Of a stretch of DNA of 64,000 nucleotides, positions 43,890 through 53,644 are shown piece by piece. Made by a program: the position numbers and the translations under genes. Within the stretch, counting starts at the first letter, position 1, and each line of letters begins with the position of its first letter. Under the pieces are notes generated by a model, which saw nothing but the letters and a program-made list of their open reading frames with translations, made no database searches and was not told the DNA's origin. This DNA is from Fistulifera solaris (lineage: Eukaryota; Bacillariophyta; Bacillariophyceae; Naviculales; Stauroneidaceae): contig AP026167.1 of the NCBI GenBank assembly GCA_030295235.1, forward strand, positions 310,001 to 374,000. Direction: 5' to 3'.

Positions 43890-45155
43890 CTACTCATCAA
43901 TCAACCTCTTCAACAGGCTCATCGGGCTGAGCTTTGGAAAGACGAATAGCACGTTTGCAGGCCGAGTGCCATTCTTGGCTCTGTGTGCTGGTTTACGACG
44001 ATCCAATTTCAACTTCACTTTTGTTTTTACTGTTACAGGCCCGCTTTTGATCCGTGGCTCATCTTGGACAAAGTTTGTCGTCTCCATGCTGACTGAAGAG
44101 TCTGGCGAGTTTCCGCGGTCTGGGGCTGCTTCGTTTTCCATCAGCAATAATGTGCCGCTATTCTCAACAAGCCCGTCATCGTCTACTGGGGCCATTTCAA
44201 GCTGAAGCATCCGATTGCTTGCCCGTTCAAACTGTTGCATGTCATGATCCACTGCGCTCTCGAGCCGCAAGATGGCCTGTTGTTCGTCAGCGAGCTGTGA
44301 CTGCAGAAGCCGTAATCGTTCACTAATCCAGCCTTGTTTAATCTCCAGTGCATCTCGGTTGCATCTCAGTTCATTGAAACGCGTGCTAGAAACATTCCAC
44401 TCATACTCGTCCAACATGGCTTTCTCTTCAAGCTTCAGGACCGCATGCTGTTGTCCAGCCGCATGTGCATGAAGCTGCTGCAGTTTTTCCCGGCCTTGTT
44501 TCAGCTGCATCTCTAATCCTTTCAGTCGCTCATTCTGCTCAAGAACTCGATTCTTTTGATTGTGAAGCTCGCGTTCATTGTAGTTGACGCTGTCTTCGAG
44601 GAGCAACACTGCACCTTGCTTGTCAGTCAGCTGTGCATTGAGAAGCTGCAATTCGCCTTGTTTGTTTGCTTTCTTGATTTCAAGAGCATTGACATCTTCA
44701 GTCAACACACGAAGGTGCTCGGCTTTTTCTCGCTTCTTCTGGTTGCTGAGAGTAACAAGTCGCTCGAGCAACATTTTCTCTTGCTCTTTCACTCGAATCT
44801 GTTCTTCTGACGGCTTGAAGATGCGCTTGATCTAGACGGAGGCTTTCCGTGGATTCAACGGAATATTGCTCGAGCTTGATACGGTCGTGCTCAACCTGCT
44901 GAAGGCTTTTCAGAATCTGATCGCGTTTGAGATGGACATCTTTGTCTTGGCACTGAACTTCTTCCAGTTTTGTGAACAAGCCCGACTTTGCCTGCTCCTG
45001 TTGTTTGAGGAGATGCCGTGGTGGTCATCTTCTTCCTTAAGGTCCTGTGTGTTGCTTGCCATGCTTGCCGCTAGCGTCAAGAGTAGAAGGCGGATCAATT
45101 CGCTTGTATGATCGAATTGATGCTCGATGATAGTATGATAAATCTGTAGTAACAT
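43890..45155 (-). CDS. long coiled-coil protein, function unknown
   Basis: Probable start at the ATG at 45155 (MLLQIYHTIIEHQF), or the internal ATG at 45062 (MASNTQDLKEED). The body is a continuous coiled coil rich in Glu, Gln, Leu and Lys: VQCQDKDVHLKRDQILKSLQ, EKMLLERLVTLSNQKKREK, LEIKKANKQGELQLLNAQL, RLKGLEMQLKQGREKLQQL. It ends in a basic tail (KTKVKLKLDRRKPAHRAKNG). Two frame switches, near 45020 and near 44820, are needed to keep the coiled coil continuous. It begins only 27 bases after the stop of the same-strand gene at 45182-46589. An acceptor-like TTACTACAG at the junction leaves open that the two are one spliced gene. Confidence 0.55.
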
Positions 45156-45181
45156 AGACAAGTCAAAATTGAAGAATTAGC

Positions 45182-46589
45182 TTAGTTGGTAGACATAGTA
45201 TCATCGCTGCTGTCGTCGTCTGAGTTACCTTCTTCGTCACTCAATTCCAAGTCTAATTCTTGCTCACGTTCCGCGTTCGACTTCAAAGTTTCTTCGGCAA
45301 AGAGCGCTTCTTGTTCACCCAACAACTGGCCAGTAGTTTCTTCTCCGCCCGACTTGCGTGACGCCGGCGCTTCTTTTGCTTCGGGTCTTTGCTAGTGTTA
45401 TGGATTTTCATCATACGCTTCATCCGCTCTGCCAATTCATCTAGCTTATCCTTTTTAGCAGGAGTTGAAGTTTTCTCAAAAGAGTCATCAATCTGCACTT
45501 GCCACATCACGTAGATAACGGTCCACTTCATCTTCTTGAACTTGGTAGGCAACACGTGCTGAATCGCCGTCAGCTCGCTTCCATGGATCTTACTCTGCCC
45601 ATCTGAGGAACCGAAACGATCATCAAACACACAGCACTTGTGATTCAAATTGAGCTGGACGGTGCGAGTTTGAAGTACGGGGGTTTCAAGCTTTGTGGCA
45701 AAGGTCTGTGTCATCGCCATAGCCTCGTCCGAAGTACATGTCGGTCGCTTGCCCATACTTGTCCTCGTCCCGTTCAACGTCGGCCATGATATCAGGATTC
45801 ATGTAGAAATATGCCGGTGCCGTCGGAATGGTAAGGCTAATGCTCATACCATCCGGTGCCAGCCGTGCAGAATACTTCCCAATGTCGTTTGGATCGAGAA
45901 CAGGCAAGCGCCAAATCAAACGCTTTCGCAACCCCCTTCTTCCGAGTCATGTGCACAAACGGAGTAGCTATCCCGAGGATGCTTTCCGGATACAAGCGGT
46001 TTTGGAACACATCGACCTCAATCTCAACTACGTCGTCAAAAAGCAATGACGCCATGTTCTCAGTCGCCTTTGCAAATGATCGAGGCAACGAGCTTGTTTT
46101 TCTGCAGCGCAGGTGAAGACTCCAATGCAATCAAAGTGTCTTGATCACTGGAGGAGGATGAAGACTGGCTTGAGGGACTGTCTGGACTGGTGTCTGAATT
46201 GTCTCGATCTGTAGAAGGGCGGATACCAGCTTTCTCTAGCACTGACTGGTAATCTTCAATCGAAAGTAATCTCCACTTGGCGTGAATGTGTTAGAAGGAG
46301 CTTTGAAAACAAGAAGAATAGTAGGAAACCATACCTTTTGAATTTTGTTTTCCACTTGGCGTTTCCTCTTTTCGTCTACGCCGTAAAGTCGACTCTTGGA
46401 CTTGATGAGATTTCCCAACTTGAAGCGGGGCTCTCGGCTCAAATCTTTCGTAAAGCCTCCGGCTTGTTCGATGTCGCGAAGAAGCTCGTTGAGTATTGGC
46501 TCTGGAAGTCCGTCCGATCTAGAACGAAGAGAGAGAGCGCTGGCTTGTTTTGTTGATGCAGATCTAGTTGCAGAGGATGATTTCTTCAT
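45182..46589 (-). CDS. hypothetical protein with several apparent frame breaks, beside the HARBI1-like gene
   Basis: Starts at MKKSSSATRSASTKQASALS (46589). One 59-nt intron (46276-46334) joins KIQK to WRLLSIEDYQSVLEKAGI. A Ser-rich stretch follows, then an apparently folded part: NMASLLFDDVVEIEVDVFQN, YPESILGIATPFVHM, RLIWRLPVLDPNDIGKYSAR, LAPDGMSISLTIPTAPAYFY, TVQLNLNHKCCVFDDRFG. A Lys-rich helix and an acidic end (LDLELSDEEGNSDDD) close it, with the stop at 45182. At least four frame switches are required in 1.4 kb (for example near 46095, in the G5 run before LRKRLIW, near 45720 and near 45350). That is denser than in neighbouring genes, so true decay is possible. The family is not recognised. 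It may be a partner ORF of the adjacent Harbinger-type gene. Confidence 0.45.
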
Positions 46590-47151
46590 CTCCGCAAAAA
46601 TAATGCGTTCTGAGTTCTGAATCTGGTTGATCTGGGCCTCTTTTGGACAACGATGTACGATGTATCATGTATCCTTGATGTTCAGGGTTTTCTGTTCTCT
46701 CAAACTTCGCAAGTCGCAAGAATCCTAAAAACGTCCGCTTTATTTTAATTTTGTATTGCCCTAATGCCTAGTTGCGTAAGAACAGAAGCCGCTATCGTAT
46801 GAAGTGTAGCAAATTCGTTTTCTAGATATGCCAGGTTCCTAATATATCGAGTTACTGTTTCATCCTAAATCACGAATTCCTAAATGAGTGTCTTGGGGCA
46901 ATAATAATTGCTCGGTAAAAAGTGACAAACGACAACGACAAAACACAAAACACACGTTGATCAAAAACCAAAAACATTATCATTGTTTAAGTTTCCTTCA
47001 AGCAACTTTCACTTTTCAGCTTTTGTTGCATTGATTCTGATGATTCTGATCGAAGAAACTTTGAAGGCTGACAATCTGTGTGACTAAATCAACAAAACCT
47101 ACCCGGGGCCCGCTTTGCTTCTTGTTCTTTCAACGCTCTTTTCTGGCTACA
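46590..47151. other. divergent spacer, no gene seen
   Basis: About 560 bases between the minus-strand unknown gene and the plus-strand HARBI1-like gene. AT-rich, with a CAAAACAC-type run near 46930-46960. It may be a shared promoter or hold unrecognised 5' exons. Confidence 0.4.
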
Positions 47152-48173
47152 ATGGCCTTTCTCTTTACACCCAAGGAGATGATGGTGAAAGGCCTTCTCT
47201 TGATACCCAGCTATGATGTCAGTCGCATTAAAAAGCTCTGTCAAAACACCAAGCTGAAAGACTTTAAGCATTGGTATGGAGCAACGCCGGAAGTTAGCAG
47301 CGCAATTTGGAAAGATCTCCAAACGTGTGACAATGTCTCGAATCGAATCAATCCACGAAAGGTAAGTTCCTTGCACTCGATCACAATAAAAACACCATAC
47401 CTCTAAACCTTTACATGGATAGGCTCGTGTGGAATACTTTTTCATGTCTTTACATTTCTTGAGAAAGTATCCCACAGGTGAAGAACAAGCGAAGTTGTTC
47501 AACATCAATCGAGAGACGGTGTCGACTTGGACATGGTTCTTTCTCGAAAAGATCGCAGTCTTGGAGAGCCAGAAGATTGTTTGGCCGAAAGAGTGGGAAA
47601 AAGAGCGGTACGCTGCTGCAAGGAAGAAAGGGAAAGACCAGCAAGATGTCTATGCTGTTAGCTTCGGATGTTCGGTCGATGGAACTCATGGTCGTATCCA
47701 CGAACCGTCAGTGGGAGAGCCGCAGTCAAAGAACCCAATCTACTTCTCGCACAAATCTCATGGACCTGCCTTTGCTTACGAATTTGCAATAGATATTTTC
47801 CAAGATCGTCTTGTTTGGATGAATGGGCCTTTTCCTGCGTCTACCCCCGATAGAGAAATCTTCAAAAATGGTTTGATGAAAATGATACCCGATGGTATGC
47901 GTGTTGTGGCAGATAGCGGATACTCGGGAGAGAAATTGAAGCATATTATTAGTGGCCCAAATCCCCGTGACAGCAAAAAGTTGCGTAAATTCAAGTCGCG
48001 AGCAAGGTCGCGTCAGGAAGATTTCAATGCAGCGTCTCAAGAACTACAAGATTTGTGCCGAAACTTTTCGCCATGATCGATACCGTAAAAAGAGACACAA
48101 GGCATCGTGGACAGCTGTAGCTATTATATGCCAGTATCGAATTGAGCATGAAAAAACGTTTTGGAGTGTTTAA
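47152..48173 (+). CDS. HARBI1-like protein (DDE_Tnp_4, PIF/Harbinger transposase family)
   Basis: Nuclease-type protein of the PIF/Harbinger class. From the ATG at 47152 (MAFLFTPKEMMVKGLLL), one 61-nt intron (47362-47422) precedes ARVEYFFMSLHFLRKYPTGE. A helix-turn-helix-like TGEEQAKLFNINRETVSTW follows. The DDE triad is recognisable: Asp in FGCSVDGTHGRIHEP, Asp in MRVVADSGYSGEK, and Glu in ARSRQEDFN. One surplus base near 48031 breaks the frame just after the Glu. The other frame continues as RLKNYKICAETFRHDRYRKK and ends IEHEKTFWSV at 48173. It may be an autonomous transposon or a domesticated host gene. No terminal inverted repeats were found close by, but palindromic arrays lie 3.4 kb to the left and 0.8 kb to the right. 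Confidence 0.8.
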
Positions 48174-48239
48174 AGAAAGATAGAAGAACTAAAGTTTTCA
48201 ATGCTGAACATTGAGCAAACCACTATTTATACATTGTAT

Positions 48240-48779
48240 CTACTTCTTAGATTTCTTACTCTTCTTCAACTTCTTTGATTTAAGATAAGCTATGAAGAGC
48301 TCGCGACGTTTCTCTTGCCCGATATGCTGGCGAAACGTACTGCGATCGAAAACTTGGTACGCCAAATTGCTCAGGTAAAGCTTCTTAAAACCCAACGATT
48401 CGTCAAGCTTGGCTCTCACATCACAACGAAGCAATCGTTGAGCTTCAGATCCATCCCAAACAGGCTTTCCACGCCTATCAATTACTTGCTTGGGGAACAC
48501 GGTACGATCCCGACGAAGAGCATCTTCGTCCGCGGCCGCAGAGGCATACAGTTCGAGATGCTCCTTCCGAAGTCTTTTGAGGTTGGGAGAGAAGTTCTTG
48601 AAAGCAAACTGCTGAAAAAGTTCCCGCCGATCAGAAAGATTGTAGACCTCTTCCGCTGACATTTTGGTTGAGTCAATAGGCACGTGGCCGCTCACAAGAT
48701 CATTGACAAGCTGCTTCTTCGCTTTGGACTTTATCCAGAGGTTTCCTTCCTTATCCTTTGGTCCCTCCCTTTTGGCCAT
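48240..48779 (-). CDS. small basic protein of a repeated algal family, function unknown
   Basis: 179 residues, intact, ATG at 48779. Pattern: LWIKSKAKKQLVNDLVSGHVP, MSAEEVYNLSDRRELFQQFAF, KNFSPNLKRLRKEH. Then FPKQVIDRRGKPVWDGSEAQ, LLRCDVRAKLDESLGFKKLY, YQVFDRSTFRQHIGQEKRRE and a Lys/Ser tail. I recall this W-x2-S-x-A-K ... W-x-G-S-x-A ... F-R-x-H-I-x-Q-E pattern as a multi-copy family in marine algae, but this is from memory. The basic tail could be nuclear. It converges with the HARBI1-like gene 66 bases away, so it may belong to the same mobile unit. Confidence 0.6.
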   Translation of the reverse strand: MAKREGPKDKEGNLWIKSKAKKQLVNDLVSGHVPIDSTKMSAEEVYNLSDRRELFQQFAFKNFSPNLKRLRKEHLELYASAAADEDALRRDRTVFPKQVIDRRGKPVWDGSEAQRLLRCDVRAKLDESLGFKKLYLSNLAYQVFDRSTFRQHIGQEKRRELFIAYLKSKKLKKSKKSKK

Positions 48780-48999
48780 TTTTCGATGCAGACCTTTTAA
48801 AAGAAATTCCGGCTGATATCAAATTACTCTTTGTTGAATGGAAACAATCTTCTTATTTCAATGGACTTGTCAAGAAGAACAAATACGGAGTATAATGTGT
48901 TTTGAGTGCGACGAGTTTTCGTCGAGTTCGTTAAACATTGAAAAGCCTTAATTAAAAAGCGTCATATTTTCTGTTGAGGTTCGTGGCGTACTCATTTGC

Positions 49000-49080
49000 G
49001 CTAGAGAGAGAAATCTCACTTTAGAGAGAGAAATCTCTCTATAGAGAGAAATCTCACTATAGAGAGAGAAATCTCTCTAT
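49000..49080. repeat. palindromic AGAGAGAAATCTCTCTATAG array (right copy)
   Basis: About four units of the same near-palindrome found at 43599-43724, beginning GCTAGAGAGAGAAATCTC like the left array. The two arrays bound a 5.3-kb block with four genes including the HARBI1-like gene. Confidence 0.85.
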
Positions 49081-49392
49081 GGCAACAAGCAAAATTACAT
49101 AGGGAATAAGGTGATTTACTATTATTGTATAAAACGTGAACTAGAACCGGATGCTGGTTGATACAGTTGTGTACTAAATTGATTCTTTTGTGTGATGACA
49201 TGTCATATAGACTAAAAGTGTAAATATCTTGTCACGGAGAGACTTCCGACAAGCACCCAGAGAGCAGAGAGCCACTCCTCAACAATTATCGGCATTAGGA
49301 GTAAGGCTCTCGATGCAGCGGGAATCGGGAATGTTCCTCAGAAACTCTGAAGTTGAGAGGATGAGATATGAGATGATAGTAAAATCTATAAC

Positions 49393-49400
49393 TGACGTCA
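49393..49400. promoter_or_regulatory. CRE-type palindrome TGACGTCA
   Basis: Third perfect TGACGTCA of the window, about 380 bases upstream of the choline-transporter-like gene. Possible bZIP site, inferred from position. Confidence 0.3.
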
Positions 49401-49777
49401 CAACGATTGAAATGACAAGTAGTGACATAAACAATGTCCGGCACTCAAGTGTACTATCGACTGTTCACTGTTTTGCTGACTGGTAAAAAATGAGACTCCC
49501 ATAATGAGTTGCAACAAACTGCAGACTTTGAACCACGGAGCTTTCGTTCATTTCGAATTTCTGAAACACGCTCCGCAAACCTCTCTACTCTCTATTAATG
49601 CTAAGCCATACTTGGTTGATTATTGCCGCGGAACTTGCGCAAGTACCAGTGGTGTCGAGATTGCACATTAAAAAACAAAGACAGCCGCAACGGATGCCCC
49701 CCGTGGGAATGCGAAAAAGGAATAGACCGTGCGAATCATCTTTCGTTCGCTAGCATTGTTGATAAGATTCGTCACAG

Positions 49778-51891
49778 ATGCGATCCATGGCGGGTGACAA
49801 TTGGAAGGTGAATCAAGATAGCGAGGTTCCTCACATGGTGGAAAGTAGTTTTGAAGACGACTACGATATCGCATGGTGCGATAGAAGGTATGCGGGCGAT
49901 GCTGACAGTTACGACGATCCGTATACATACTCGGATGATAGCGCTTCGCTTTCTGATGCGTATTTCTTCCCTCAGGCCGATGATGATCTAGCTCGGCCTG
50001 CGCGTTTCGAGAAGAAGATGCTTTGCATCAACATCCAGTTGGATCCTACGGAACCTTGGATAACGCCTCTAAAATAACGCTGCCGCTGTGGCTGGGCGGA
50101 TCCACCATTCAAGAGGACTCGGAAATGATATCGCTACCACAGCAGTACGATGACATGAATTCTCGCATAACACCCGAAAACGGTGGGAAACGCAAAAGAA
50201 TCGCCGTCAGCCCAGAAGGTTGCACGCGAAACAAAGAGAACGAATCGCTCGAGAAAAAGCGGTTGCGCAGATAAGGGGTCGTCCTCAGAAAGGGAATGAA
50301 TGGAGAGACAAAGTATTCGCTTTTCTATTCTTGCTGCAATTGGTTATAATCTGTCTCATCGCCCTGCGATTTGGCGTGCAAATGTATCAAAGTGACCCGA
50401 CATGGCTTCCGTCTATATTCAGAACCAAGGCGACGAGTGCTTTTGCGTCTCCTGGTCGTCAATTACACTCGGGCAGGAATCATGCTTTTGAGTTCACGTT
50501 GGACTTTAAGAACTTTCTTGACTTGGTCAGTGCTTCGGGAATATATGCCTTCATTATCGTTTTCATAAGCTTTGGCTTTATGATGGTGTTGGGAAAGGCG
50601 CTGATACAATTCATCCTCGTACTTTCAATCCTTATGGCTTTGGGCTGGCACATAATCGGTTTGACCGCAGACCCTTATGGCATCATTTCGATTGTGGGCT
50701 TCTCAGCGTTACTAGCGACTTTGGGCTATGCGTTTAGCAGCTGGCACCGCATACCATTCATCGCTACAAATCTACAAACGGCAATGCATGCGATGCGAAG
50801 CACTGCCGACATTACTATCCTGGGGATTGGTGGCTTGGCCGTTGCTTTTACTTGGATCATTATCTGGTCCATGGCGTTCATTGGTCTCGTGAATACATTC
50901 AACAGTGCCGACTGCACAAGTGATTTCAAGTGCGAAGCGCATGTGAAGAATGGTCGTCTCGCGCTCTACTTCGCTCTCGCTTTTTCCCTCTACTGGACGA
51001 ATTCCGTCATTAAAAACGTTGTCCGGGTGACTGTTGCGAGTACAGTTGGCACTTGGTGGTTCCGCCCGGATCATGTAGATCCGTTCTGTACAACAGCAGT
51101 GTCAAAACCACTGCAGCGTTCCGTGACAATGTTATTTGGATCGGTATGTCTTAGCAGCCTTGTTGTCCAGCCCGTTTGGTTACTGACAGGACTCTGGACG
51201 GTCTTCGGGTGTTTGTATGACAAGCAAGATGGGGATCACCCACCTCGGACTTTCACTGATGAAAGAAGGCATGATTTGGAAGCAACTCTTGACTTGGAAT
51301 CAGCTCAAAGTGAGTCGGCTGCTGATTCTATTGGTGCAACCCTGGAACTAGCTGGCTACCGTAAAAGGTGTCGCTCGTTTGTGCGATCATGCAATCGCTG
51401 GTCGTATTCGTACATTGGCTTGTGTAAGTGAAAAGAATAACTTCTTTTGTGTGCACTATACTTTTCGTTACTAATGTGCTTTGTTGCAACCAGATGGATA
51501 TTCGTTCGAAGAGGCAGGAGTTCGCGCACTTCAATTATTTGAGACGAGAGGTTGGCTAGCACTAGTCAATGATAGTTTTATTTCCAACGTTCTGTTTCTG
51601 GCCTGTATTATTACTGCAGGAAGCACGGGTACTTTTGCAGTTGTTATCGAGGAAGTTGATGGCTTCTTCCTCACTTCCTTTCACAAGCCGGTCATCACCT
51701 CGTTCATTGTAGGGTCGGTGGTAGGTTATGTCCTGGGGGACATACTTCTATTTGGTCTGGTTGCCGGTGCGGTGGACACGATCCTTGTGTGTTTTGCTGC
51801 TGCTCCGCTCGATTTTGACAAGAATCACCGATCCCTCAGTCGCGAAATGAGAGAAGCGTGGAGCCAGAATGTTTGGGAAGTCGTGCACTAG
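49778..51891 (+). CDS. choline-transporter-like protein (SLC44/PNS1 family)
   Basis: Multi-pass membrane protein. ATG at 49778; one 70-nt intron (51424-51493) splitting GLY-GYSFEEAG. An acidic cytosolic N-terminus and a basic segment (KQRERIAREKAVAQIRGRPQ) precede the first helix, FAFLFLLQLVIICLIALRFG. About nine further helices follow. The C-terminal signature block is NRWSYSYIGLYGYSFEEAG, IITAGSTGTFAVVIEE, VGSVVGYVLGDILLFGLVAG and AVDTILVCFAAAPLDFDKN. SLC44 members carry choline or ethanolamine, though yeast PNS1 has no proven substrate. Two frame switches lie in the N-terminal part, near 50040-50070 and 50180-50220; the membrane region is unbroken. Confidence 0.85.
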
Positions 51892-52077
51892 CGCTTGTTG
51901 GTGCATAAATGTACTCTATTTATACGGTACGCTGAGCGTCTAATCTGTAATATTTTAAAGATAAATGATTTGTACAGGTCATATGAATAAGAAAGGTTAC
52001 CTTGATTTTCGGTAAGAAACGGTTAGGAAGTGTCGAATTCTTCGCCGACTCTCTCTACGGGTGAAAAGACGTTCGAG

Positions 52078-52338
52078 TCAAAAAAAGTTTTCGATTTTCC
52101 GCTCTATCTCCGCTTTGGCCTGCGCTTTCACCAAAAGATGAGTTGCATCTAAGTCTTGTAAAATGAACTTTTTATCAGCTGGCTTGAGTTCATTCAAATA
52201 CTGGATGAATTGTTTCGTAGGCACATCGCAAGACACCAAATACCCTGCCGAGGGTATCGCCTCCTCCGACGCTTCCTGTACTGAATTTCCTGCTGCTGCT
52301 CGTGCGTCTAAAGTCTTTAGCTTCTTTTTCGAAGACAT
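52078..52338 (-). CDS. TFB5: TFIIH subunit TFB5 (GTF2H5/TTDA)
   Basis: 86 residues, ATG at 52338, intact. Basic start MSSKKKLKTLDA, then the TTDA fold: GYLVSCDVPTKQFIQYLNEL, PADKKFILQDLDATHLLV and KAQAKAEIERKIENFF. Compared with human GTF2H5, the GV-L-I-E-C-D and KKFIIQDIDDTHVFV segments align directly. It stabilises TFIIH in transcription initiation and nucleotide excision repair. The roughly 20-residue N-terminal extension is lineage-specific. Confidence 0.93.
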   Translation of the reverse strand: MSSKKKLKTLDARAAAGNSVQEASEEAIPSAGYLVSCDVPTKQFIQYLNELKPADKKFILQDLDATHLLVKAQAKAEIERKIENFF

Positions 52339-52875
52339 CTGTGCCAATTACGATAACAACGGTAAACAAAAGAAGCCTTTCATGTACTGGTATCTTTTGA
52401 CCATCGACCAACCTCTGATGCGGGAGTTCCGTTTATCGCGTTCATCGCCTAGCATAGCATAGAGTTAGGGGTAAACCTGATAACATCGTGAAACGATGAT
52501 TCGCATCGATTTGCTACGCTCTGTACTACCTCTACTTGCCAGCATCCTCGTTCCTTTTGACGTTTTCATCTCCCCACTCTAAAATAAGGGGAATTGTTGC
52601 AAAGTGAGTATCTCTTCTTTGTTTTGCCAGATCTTGTAGCCGAGGCCCAAGCCCAGCACACGACCCATCGATATGTGAGGACGACTTGACTACCTATACA
52701 CATCCTACGAGAAAGAACAAAGGCGGAAGTAATCTCATCTGAGGAAAGCTATTAGTAAAGTTACTTCTCGGATTAGCCATGGGTAAACATTAGACGAAAG
52801 GGCGAAGTCACTTTTCGTCATTTTACTTTCTCTCCGTCTCCATCAATACAATTTAAATTTACAATCGCCAAGAGA
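52339..52875. other. intergenic, no gene seen
   Basis: About 540 bases; no coding or structured signal. A short ATAGCATAGCATAG-like repeat lies near 52452-52461. Confidence 0.4.
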
Positions 52876-53272
52876 TCAAGCAACCTGTGGCTTGAGTAAT
52901 TGACGTTTCTTCTGTTCCACCTCAAATACTCTGTTGTATGGGATTTCACTGCTTGACGACCTTGAGTGGTGGCGGTGACGGTGGTGATCGTCTTCTCTGT
53001 GAATTTCTGTGGCGGTAGGGAACCAACCGCAACAAGTACGGCACTGTAAATGAATAGAAAGGTAAAGTTAGAGTATATATCATAGAAATAGAGCAGGTAT
53101 TGCGAGATCGTGAACCTACCGGGCAGCACCAGAATACAGTGCACATTCCGCAAACGTCGCAATTAATGCATGCACTGCTGCATGCCAACGCGGATTGAAA
53201 TGGCCATAGCCATATACGCTGACAGAACGTATGCTCGGTCAGATCGGGAGTGATATCGCACCAATTCGGCAT
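52876..53272 (-). CDS. small cysteine-rich protein, function unknown
   Basis: 106 residues from the ATG at 53272; one 76-nt intron (53044-53119), phase 0. Exon 1 encodes MPNWCDITPDLTEHTFCQR, WPFQSALACSSACINCDVCG and MCTVFWCCP. Exon 2 encodes CRTCCGWFPTATEIHREDDH, a His/Arg run (HHRHRHHSRS) and QKKRQLLKPQVA. Thirteen cysteines in the first 60 residues suggest metal binding or palmitoylation. No signal peptide is evident. The family is not recognised. Confidence 0.6.
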
Positions 53273-53644
53273 GGTATTACAAAAGACTTGATTCTGTGCC
53301 TTCGGCAGTGAAAGGCATTATCGAGTGGGCGTATGCTTTCGAATTATTTGATAAAAGAACAAACGTTGAGAAATCTCCACCCGCTGTAAGTTGTCGGCGA
53401 CGACTGCAACGCTTGTCACTCTAAATAAGTTAACGGATGATATTTCATGATACGGCAAACAAATTTGTAACACTATTCAAATGACTGTTGCGGCACTAAA
53501 TACAAAGCTATTTAAGAGAACAACATGATGGCAAAATTCGATGCTATGAATACTTAGGGTATTCGCCCGACCAGTACATTGGTCAACGGCTAAAGATAAG
53601 TGTAGGACAAAATGTACACGCTTGTTTAACCCAGACGTTTTGCG
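53273..53644. other. intergenic, no gene seen
   Basis: About 370 AT-rich bases upstream of the Cys-rich gene and downstream of the nuclease gene. Nothing recognised. Confidence 0.4.

Larger units (their letters stand above)
48780..49777. other. noncoding stretch with palindromic array
   Basis: About 1 kb. It contains the second AGAGAGAAATCTCTCT array (49000-49080) and a TGACGTCA site at 49393-49400. An 85-codon frame at 49229 has no ATG and no support. Confidence 0.5.

Noticed and set aside
49229-49486. 85-codon plus-strand frame before the SLC44-like gene
   Set aside because: Begins at TTG without an ATG and shows no family resemblance.
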